Assembly (NCBI GenBank): GCA_029239415.1
Contig: JAQZAY010000084.1
Location: forward strand, 1 to 12,598
Origin: Pseudomonas sp.
GTDB lineage: Bacteria; Pseudomonadota; Gammaproteobacteria; Pseudomonadales; Pseudomonadaceae
Reading direction: 5' to 3'
Length of the DNA stretch: 12,598 bases
The notes beneath the pieces were generated by a model. That model was not told the origin of the DNA and searched no databases. It worked only from the letters and a program-made list of their open reading frames with translations. Within the stretch, counting starts at the first letter, position 1, and each line of letters starts with the position of its first letter. A program made the translations under genes and the position numbers. Below, one piece after another: positions 6,747 to 12,598 of the stretch.

Positions 6747-9700
6747 TTACGGTGTGTACGCGTGGCCCAGGGCTTGACTCAAGGTACGATACAGCGCCGC
6801 TTCATCCGCGGCGCGACTGGTCAACAACAGCTGCGCCGCCTGCTGGTAGATCGCGCCTTCGCTGGCGAAGCGTCCGGACACCAGATCCACGTTCTGCACG
6901 GCGCCATCCTGGCGCCAGGCCAGGCCTGGAACCTCTGCGAAGGCCTGTTCCAGGGCCGCGATGTAGGCATCGGGCACCTCCGGCCCTGCATAGCGACCGG
7001 TGCCTGGCCCTGCTTCGCTGAGGTGGTCGAAGTACACCGAGGCGCCTTCCCAGCGGTGGGCGAATTGCGTGAAGCGCTGGGGGTACAGTCGGCGCAGCCA
7101 GGCCTGCCAGAACCGTTGGGTGGCGGCCCATTCGGCCACGCGTTCGCCAGTGGCCAGGTCTTGCACGGCACGCGTCAGGCGCTCCAGGGTCGGCTCGCTC
7201 AACCGGGCCAGGTAACCGAAGCTCATCTCGCGGGGCTGCGGGGGCAGGCGCAAGCGCGTTTGCAGGTGTATGCGTGCATAGAGGGCCATTTCCAACTCGT
7301 CGAGCAGGTAGTCCGGTTCGCTCAGTGCGGCGTCGTCCAGGTCGTCGTCAGGGTGCAGGGCCGGCGCCGCTGCTCGGCCTGTCTCGTCGGTCGCGTCTGC
7401 CAGCGCGTGGCGCCGTGCCACGCGGGCCTGGTAGAGCGCACCGATCCGCTCCTCGAGCAGGCGTTGACGGTACAGGGCGCCCGCACTGTCGATCGCGATT
7501 CGTTCATGGTTCGCATCGGCCTGCGCCCGATTGACCACTTCCCAGGTCGTGACCTCGGTCTCGATGTCCTGGAACAACAGGCTGCCCTGGTCGACGCACG
7601 CCTGCCCCGCATCGACCAGCCGTTCGTTGATGTCCTGGTGCAATTGCGCGAGCCCCCAGGCCGGTGCGTCGACAGTGGCTTCGCGGGAAAGGGTCTGCAC
7701 GATGTGCGACATCCTGATACGCATGGCGATGGGGTTGTGCTGGTAGTCGTGGGTGTAGGTCAGCCGTTCGAACAGGGCGTACAACGGCTGCCACTGCGCA
7801 TCGGCCAGGGTGCCGATGACATGCTGGCGCAGCGGCTCGGGCCAGTCGCTGTACCAGTCGCCGTGCGCAGGCACGGCGGGGGGCGCCTCCAGTCCCGCTT
7901 CCCTCAGGAATATCAGCGCCTGTTCGCTCCAGGGATTGGGGCCCGTGGCGACATAGAGGTCGGGGTCATTGGCATGCATGGCTTCGGCCAGTGCCGTATG
8001 CGCCAATGGAGGCACTTCGGTCAGGCCGTTGCGGCCGATGTCCAGCACGCGCAGCACCAAAGGGCGTTGATCGAGCAAGCCGAGCAAGCCGGGTGGCCAT
8101 TCGACGATACCTGTCTGTTCAAGGTCGAGTTGACGAAGGCGTGTCCAGCCGGTCAGGTCGGGTGGCAGGTCGAGGGGGTTTTCGTACAGCGAAAGGCGTG
8201 TCAGGCGGTTGAGGCCTGCCAGGGCTTGACGGGTCGGGGGGTCGAGCGTGATCTGGTTCTGTCCCAGGTGCAACTCTTCCAGCGCAGGCCATTGTTGCAG
8301 CGCCTGGAAGTGGGCCGGGCCCAGCACCAGTTCGTTGAGGTCGGCGTTCAGCAGGCGCAAGGCCGGCAGCCGAGCCAGCCGCTGCAGGGTGGTCGGCGAC
8401 AGGTCCGACAGCGCGTCGGTCAGGCCAAGGCTCTGGAGCGACTGCAGATTCAGAAGAATGCCCAGGTCACGCTCGTTATCGAGCACAAGGTTGTTTTCCG
8501 ACAGGTTCAGGCTCTCCAGCTCACGCAGCTCGCCCAGGCGCTGTGGAAGCGCCCTGAGCGCGTTGCCGCTCAGATCGAGCAACCGAAGCCGTGGAAAGGC
8601 CTGGAGGAAGTCGTTCAGGTGGGCAGTGGTCGTGTCGATCAGGCCGGTCAGCTCCAGATACCTCACCCAAGGTAGCGGATCGGGGAGCGTCGGCAGTCCG
8701 CCGGCAGCGTACGCATTGAGCTGCATCCGTACCTGCTGCTGCGACCCCAGGCCATAGCCGACCGACTCGCGACGCCAGGCACCTCGAATACTCTGTGCAA
8801 CGCTGTCGCGCGCGGCCTGTCGCTGCGCCAGCGCCTCGGGTTCTACCCCTGTCTCTTCGGAGGTCCAGGTCTGTAGCGCCTCGTCCAGTCGCTGGTATTC
8901 GCCTTGCAAGCGCACCATCAAACGCGTGAAGGCGCCTGCCTGCGGGCCGGCTTCATGCTGCAGGATCGCCCGAAGCGTGGCACGGTCGGTCTCGGGGTTG
9001 GCGGGAAACAGTTGCTCGAACAGTTCGTCGCCCGTCAGCCAGCCGTGTGTCCCGCGACCGCTGAGGACGTAGCCTGTGCCTGGATGGCCGGGTAGCCTCG
9101 ACGGCGAACGGAACCAAGGTCGGACCGTGGCCATGCCCAAGTCTTGCGCGCTGCGTTCCCGGTGACTCGCGGCCTGGTCGAACAGGCGCTCGCGCAACCC
9201 GTCGGCCTCGTGGATCTGCACGCCCAGGGCATCACGCGCACTGTCTGGCAGTGCGTGCAACACTGCCTGGAACAGATCGGTCGGGCCGAGCAGGGGTTGG
9301 CCGTGCTCATCGTAGGGTTGATACCGTGCGTCGCGACGGATCAGCGTCTTGGTGGGGCCTGAGGACGCCGCCGTGGTTTCCAGGACCTGGCCGTCCTCCA
9401 CCAGCCGCAGTTGGACATCCGAGCGCCAGCCTGGCAAGCGGGGTAGCGTGGCGAAGACCAAGGTATCGCGATCGGCCATGGCGGTTTCCAGGTAGAACCC
9501 GGTCAAGGCGCGGCTCAGGCGCCCTTCGCGCAGGTGCAGTCGTGCGGCCTCGGCCAAGGCCAGGGGGACGCGCTGAGTGTCGTGCAGACGGACCAGGTCG
9601 GCGGGCCGGGCCTGGGCGAGAAGGGCCTGGCGCGCCCGCGGCGTCAGGCCAGAGAAGGCGCGTGCCAAAGGCGCTTCGTCAGCGCGAGGCAGCGGCTCGG

Positions 9701-11570
9701 GCAGTGTCGCCCCAAACGCCTCGAGCGTGTCGAGCAACAAGGCGGGCAAGGGCTGATGATCCGTGATTGCTTGGCGAACCTGGGCGGCATCGTAGCCGCT
9801 GCAGCGCAGGGCGCGCAGTCGAGCGGACGGTTCGAGCTCGAGGGGCAAGGGCGCGGCCCTGCGCAGCAGCTGTGGGTCTTTCCAGCCCAGGGGGCGCTCA
9901 TGGGCCAGTAGCCAATACCCGTCTCTGTGCTGGCGCAGCACAGGTCGATGGCCCGGGTCTTGCGGATGCCCCAGGCGCCAGCTGCCCTCTGGCGCAGGCG
10001 CTGCCCGGTAGGCCTGGCCGTCGATCCCGATCCACTGCTGGCCTTCCCAGTGCACGGGGCTAGGCGACAAGGGCGGGGCCTCGCTTGGCCAGCCCCCAGG
10101 GTAGGTGAACGGCTCGAGGTTGCCAGGCCAGAGTTTCGTCGACGAGGCCCTGCCGACCGGTACCCAGTCATGTAGCAGCCCGATCGGTTCGCTGACAGTG
10201 GATGCAGCGCCCAGTGTGGCGATCAGGGCCAGGTTTTCGAGCACGTCGAACAGATGCGACAGCGCCGCTTCGGCATCCTGATCGCTGGCCGCTTCGACGC
10301 CTTCGAGGAATTCGTCGACCAACTGGGCACCACCGGTTACCAGCATCACCTCGCCCAATCCAGGCACCACCAGCGCGGCCAGGTTGAGGATCGACAGTCC
10401 GAGGCCTAGCCAACGCTCGATCAATGCCCATTGCGCATCTGCATCGCGCTGTGCGACCGGCACTGCGACGCTCGCCGCATCCAGGATCAAGCCTTCCACC
10501 TGAGTACGCGCCCTGGCGTCGAAGCAGTCTCCCCGCCAAGGGGTCGCCTGCATCGACAGGCGGGCGTTCTTGTCCAGCGTGGCCTGATAGAGCGCGCCAG
10601 GTGCGGGAAACAGACGCTTCATCCAGCTGATGCGCTGGCCCTGCTCCAGCACGGGGGGATGGCTCAGCAAGCGGTCGTAGGGGTAAAGCGGATAGAGCGC
10701 TGTACGCAGGTTGTCGGCAAACCGTACACGCTCGGCCTGGGTCACGTAGCGGCAGAAGAACTCGCGCTCCTTGGCGCGCCACATCAATCGGGTCAGGGCA
10801 GTCGCCGCTGCCTGGTGCGAGGCGTACTGGCGCAGAGGCGCGCTGGGGTGGCCTGGCAGATAGAGCAGACAAGGCTCGACCGTATCCTGGGGTGCCAGCG
10901 ACACCAGCAACGGACCCCGCAAGTCAGTGTCGGCCAGGGTCAGACGGCTGCAGACCAGGCTGCGTCGGTTGCCATTGGCCTGCTCCACGGTCGACGAGCC
11001 GGACAGCAGGGCCTCGGCCATGGCCACGCCGGTCGCATCGAGGCGCTGCTGCAAGGTGGCCACGGTCACGTCGGCGGCGAACGCCGCGTGGTCCTGGGCG
11101 CGCAACAGCCCCCGGAAAGCGTCGTGATCGACGATGTCCGTCAGGTGGTATCGATAGCGCTGGCCCAGGTCCAGGTTGCGCAGGCCACTGATGAAGCGCC
11201 GGGTATCCAGTGGCAGGGGATCGCTGGCCTGTTCGTTGGCATACAGGGTGAGACGGGCATCGGCCTCGACAGCTTGCAGGGCCGTTTCGAACCACGAGCG
11301 GGCAACCTTGCGGTCGTGGTGCCACACCTTGCCTTCGTCCAGCGGGGGCAAGGACACGTCTGGGAACCACCGTACGAGGGCGTCCTGCAGCAGGGGGCGA
11401 CAGAACCTGTCGATGCTTTGAAGTGGCGACAAGGCGGCCGAAACGGCCCTTGTCGCACGATGGCTCGCCAGCGTGCGTTCACGCAGTTGGCGGCGTTGTG
11501 CGGGCGTGGCGGCCTGCAACCAGGTAGGGAGGCGCTGTTCGATGAACGCAAGGTGCGACGTACTGATCAT
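6747..11570 (-). CDS. NEL-type E3 ubiquitin ligase effector with dermonecrotic-toxin-like N-terminus and leucine-rich repeats
   Basis: This 1607-residue protein has a three-part build known from Pseudomonas NEL proteins. Residues 1 to about 600 resemble the dermonecrotic-toxin-like (DUF6543) region, with RNLDLGQRYRYHL (131-143) and a hydrophobic stretch with VPGLGEVMLV (about 385-425). A middle region is less distinctive. Eight or nine leucine-rich repeats of 22-28 residues span about 970-1195, with units starting at 995, 1018, 1045, 1071, 1097, 1123, 1145 and 1173. The C-terminal NEL domain (about 1235-1607) contains ACVDQGSLLF, where Cys1325 and Asp1327 form the catalytic Cys-x-Asp motif of IpaH/SspH-type ligases. 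Such ligases take ubiquitin onto the Cys and attach it to host proteins bound by the repeats. An acidic stretch (about 1391-1425) interrupts the NEL domain. There is no signal peptide, so delivery would need a dedicated secretion system. AGGAG lies 9 bases before the ATG. Ligase activity and host target are inferred. Confidence 0.9.
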   Translation of the reverse strand: MISTSHLAFIEQRLPTWLQAATPAQRRQLRERTLASHRATRAVSAALSPLQSIDRFCRPLLQDALVRWFPDVSLPPLDEGKVWHHDRKVARSWFETALQAVEADARLTLYANEQASDPLPLDTRRFISGLRNLDLGQRYRYHLTDIVDHDAFRGLLRAQDHAAFAADVTVATLQQRLDATGVAMAEALLSGSSTVEQANGNRRSLVCSRLTLADTDLRGPLLVSLAPQDTVEPCLLYLPGHPSAPLRQYASHQAAATALTRLMWRAKEREFFCRYVTQAERVRFADNLRTALYPLYPYDRLLSHPPVLEQGQRISWMKRLFPAPGALYQATLDKNARLSMQATPWRGDCFDARARTQVEGLILDAASVAVPVAQRDADAQWALIERWLGLGLSILNLAALVVPGLGEVMLVTGGAQLVDEFLEGVEAASDQDAEAALSHLFDVLENLALIATLGAASTVSEPIGLLHDWVPVGRASSTKLWPGNLEPFTYPGGWPSEAPPLSPSPVHWEGQQWIGIDGQAYRAAPAPEGSWRLGHPQDPGHRPVLRQHRDGYWLLAHERPLGWKDPQLLRRAAPLPLELEPSARLRALRCSGYDAAQVRQAITDHQPLPALLLDTLEAFGATLPEPLPRADEAPLARAFSGLTPRARQALLAQARPADLVRLHDTQRVPLALAEAARLHLREGRLSRALTGFYLETAMADRDTLVFATLPRLPGWRSDVQLRLVEDGQVLETTAASSGPTKTLIRRDARYQPYDEHGQPLLGPTDLFQAVLHALPDSARDALGVQIHEADGLRERLFDQAASHRERSAQDLGMATVRPWFRSPSRLPGHPGTGYVLSGRGTHGWLTGDELFEQLFPANPETDRATLRAILQHEAGPQAGAFTRLMVRLQGEYQRLDEALQTWTSEETGVEPEALAQRQAARDSVAQSIRGAWRRESVGYGLGSQQQVRMQLNAYAAGGLPTLPDPLPWVRYLELTGLIDTTTAHLNDFLQAFPRLRLLDLSGNALRALPQRLGELRELESLNLSENNLVLDNERDLGILLNLQSLQSLGLTDALSDLSPTTLQRLARLPALRLLNADLNELVLGPAHFQALQQWPALEELHLGQNQITLDPPTRQALAGLNRLTRLSLYENPLDLPPDLTGWTRLRQLDLEQTGIVEWPPGLLGLLDQRPLVLRVLDIGRNGLTEVPPLAHTALAEAMHANDPDLYVATGPNPWSEQALIFLREAGLEAPPAVPAHGDWYSDWPEPLRQHVIGTLADAQWQPLYALFERLTYTHDYQHNPIAMRIRMSHIVQTLSREATVDAPAWGLAQLHQDINERLVDAGQACVDQGSLLFQDIETEVTTWEVVNRAQADANHERIAIDSAGALYRQRLLEERIGALYQARVARRHALADATDETGRAAAPALHPDDDLDDAALSEPDYLLDELEMALYARIHLQTRLRLPPQPREMSFGYLARLSEPTLERLTRAVQDLATGERVAEWAATQRFWQAWLRRLYPQRFTQFAHRWEGASVYFDHLSEAGPGTGRYAGPEVPDAYIAALEQAFAEVPGLAWRQDGAVQNVDLVSGRFASEGAIYQQAAQLLLTSRAADEAALYRTLSQALGHAYTP

Positions 11571-11647
11571 GACGCGATGCTCCTGAGAGAGAAGCAGCGA
11601 GGCTAATCAGCGTCGAGGGACCAGACGAAGGATGTATCTACCACACC

Positions 11648-11677
11648 TACGAGAGCCGGATGGAGCCGGCCCTCGTG
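11648..11677 (-). terminator. Long stem-loop after folD, before the NEL gene
   Basis: Arms at 11648-11659 and 11666-11677 pair around the 6-base loop 11660-11665. The core is CGAGAGCCGG with CCGGCCCTCG on the plus strand. The internal A/C mismatch of the plus strand becomes a G-U pair when read as minus-strand RNA, so the structure is better in the folD direction. It starts 10 bases after the folD stop and has no T-tract. It may end or attenuate folD transcription ahead of the NEL gene. Confidence 0.5.
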
Positions 11678-11686
11678 ACCCGTGCG

Positions 11687-12541
11687 TCAGGCGTGCAGCG
11701 TTTCGGCCGCGTACAGCGTGTTCTCGAGCAGGCAGGCGCGCGTCATCGGGCCGACGCCCCCAGGGACGGGCGTGATCCAGCCCGCGCGAGGCAAGGCCGT
11801 TTCGTAGACCACGTCACCGACCAGACGACCGTCCGCCTGGCGATTGATGCCCACGTCGATGACGATGGCGCCTTCCTTGATCCACTCACCTTTGACCAGC
11901 CCTGGCTTACCGGCGGCCACGACCACCAGGTCGGCACGACTGACATGGCCAGCCAGGTCCTGGGTGAAGCGGTGCGCGACGGTGACGGTGCACCCGGCCA
12001 GCAGCAGCTCCATGGCCATGGGCCGGCCGACGATGTTCGAGGCGCCGACCACCACGGCTTCCAGGCCGTACAGATTCTGGCCGGTGCTTTCCAGCAGGGC
12101 CATGATGCCTTTCGGCGTGCAGGGGCGCAGCAGCGGGATACGCTGCGCCAGACGGCCGGCATTATAAGGGTGGAAGCCGTCCACATCCTTGTCCGGGCGA
12201 ATCCGCTCGAGCAACAGCGACGCATCCAGATGCTCAGGCAGCGGCAGCTGCAGCAGGATGCCGTCGACCGCCGGGTCATCGTTCAGGCGATCGATCAGCT
12301 CGGTCAGCGTCTGCTGGGTGGTGGTGCTCGGCAGGTCGTAGGCTTGGGAAAGGAAGCCCACTTCTTCGCAGTCCTTGCGCTTGTGCGAAACATAGACTTG
12401 CGAGGCGGGGTCGGTACCGACCAGGATCACTGCCAGGCCCGGTACGCGCAGGCCCTGTTGAAGACGCTCTTCGACACGGTGGGCGATCTGCTTGCGCAAG
12501 CTGGCGGCGATCGCCTTGCCATCGATTAGGTGTGCAGTCAT
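11687..12541 (-). CDS. folD: Bifunctional methylenetetrahydrofolate dehydrogenase / methenyltetrahydrofolate cyclohydrolase
   Basis: FolD interconverts 5,10-methylene-, 5,10-methenyl- and 10-formyl-tetrahydrofolate with NADP, supplying one-carbon units for purine and formyl-methionine synthesis in the cytoplasm. The 284-residue length is normal. Key features are all present: [13 protein letters not shown] with Tyr50 and the catalytic Lys54, GILLQLPLP with Gln98, PDKDVDGF with Asp121, and PCTPKGIM (140-147). The NADP-binding block is [14 protein letters not shown] (163-176), then KPGLVKGEW and VIDVGINR, and the C-terminal signature [12 protein letters not shown] (256-267). The start [16 protein letters not shown] at 12541 agrees with the family. 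In-frame ATGs at 12559 and 12595 would add 6 or 18 residues without similarity. No strong ribosome site is visible before any of them. The next gene on this strand is the NEL ligase, 116 bases on and behind a stem-loop. Confidence 0.97.
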   Translation of the reverse strand: MTAHLIDGKAIAASLRKQIAHRVEERLQQGLRVPGLAVILVGTDPASQVYVSHKRKDCEEVGFLSQAYDLPSTTTQQTLTELIDRLNDDPAVDGILLQLPLPEHLDASLLLERIRPDKDVDGFHPYNAGRLAQRIPLLRPCTPKGIMALLESTGQNLYGLEAVVVGASNIVGRPMAMELLLAGCTVTVAHRFTQDLAGHVSRADLVVVAAGKPGLVKGEWIKEGAIVIDVGINRQADGRLVGDVVYETALPRAGWITPVPGGVGPMTRACLLENTLYAAETLHA

Positions 12542-12585
12542 AGACGGGTGATTAACCATCGAGAAAGGAACATGAAAGAGCGCGC

Positions 12586-12591
12586 ATTCTC
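12586..12591 (-). promoter_or_regulatory. Possible -10 box for folD
   Basis: On the minus strand GAGAAT (12591-12586) is followed directly by GCGCGC, an arrangement often seen at Pseudomonas sigma-70 promoters. It lies about 45 bases before the folD ATG. The -35 element would fall beyond the window, so the call is tentative. If real, it excludes the longer start at 12595. Confidence 0.3.
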
Positions 12592-12598
12592 GCATGCC

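Noticed and set aside
6762..8675. 637-codon open frame on the plus strand, antisense to the NEL gene
   Set aside because: It mirrors the codon pattern of the opposite GC-rich gene, has no recognisable domain and no ribosome site, and the minus-strand frame carries clear LRR and NEL motifs.
10431..11606. 391-codon plus-strand open frame opposite the N-terminal part of the NEL gene
   Set aside because: Composition is that of a shadow frame, with no domain or convincing start; the minus-strand protein is contiguous and family-like.
11571..11650. Sigma-54-like GG...GC pattern upstream of the NEL gene
   Set aside because: The spacing between the GG and GC elements is 9 rather than 10 bases and the flanks do not fit the consensus.
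11660..12529. 289-codon plus-strand open frame opposite folD
   Set aside because: FolD on the minus strand has every catalytic motif, and the antisense product resembles nothing.

Overview
The window is GC-rich, densely packed bacterial chromosome. Protein-level resemblance (FolD, a MoxR-type ATPase start, an NEL-type E3 ligase with an N-terminal dermonecrotic-toxin-like region, Shine-Dalgarno-led genes with short spacers) points to a Pseudomonas, most likely of the P. putida/P. fluorescens lineage. This assignment comes from recalled family resemblance, not from a search. There is no rRNA, tRNA, CRISPR array, insertion sequence, integrase or phage gene.

Layout, left to right: (1) 1-78, minus strand, the first 26 codons of a MoxR-family AAA+ ATPase running off the left edge. 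(2) 305-1588, plus strand, a DUF2235/Tle1-like alpha/beta-hydrolase, i.e. a candidate type VI secretion phospholipase effector, without visible VgrG, PAAR or immunity partner. (3) 1624-2685, minus strand, a PRISE-type short-chain reductase (progesterone 5-beta-reductase/iridoid-synthase-like). (4) 2885-4336, plus strand, a metallo-beta-lactamase/beta-CASP nuclease, preceded by a spacer rich in inverted repeats. (5) 4368-5333, minus strand, a secreted endonuclease I with an extra C-terminal Cys-rich module. (6) 5505-6701, plus strand, a YbjJ-like MFS transporter. (7) 6747-11570, minus strand, a 1607-residue leucine-rich-repeat protein with a C-terminal NEL ubiquitin-ligase domain including a Cys-x-Asp catalytic motif. 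(8) 11687-12541, minus strand, folD.

Most genes alternate in strand and look like single transcription units. Stem-loops lie in the short convergent gaps (1590-1618 and 6710-6736, more weakly 4325-4351) and between folD and the NEL gene (11648-11677). None has a clear T-tract. No gap exceeds 300 bases; the largest non-coding stretches are 79-304, 2686-2884 and 5334-5504.

The genes do not form one pathway. The region combines housekeeping genes (folD, moxR) with an accessory set that includes up to three proteins able to act outside the cytoplasm: a lipase-type effector, a secreted DNase and a giant E3 ligase effector. The most notable items are the NEL ligase with its acidic insertion, the orphan Tle1-like protein, the structured leader in front of the beta-CASP nuclease, the bacterial PRISE enzyme and the endonuclease I fusion. 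I do not see a convincing wholly new multi-gene system.
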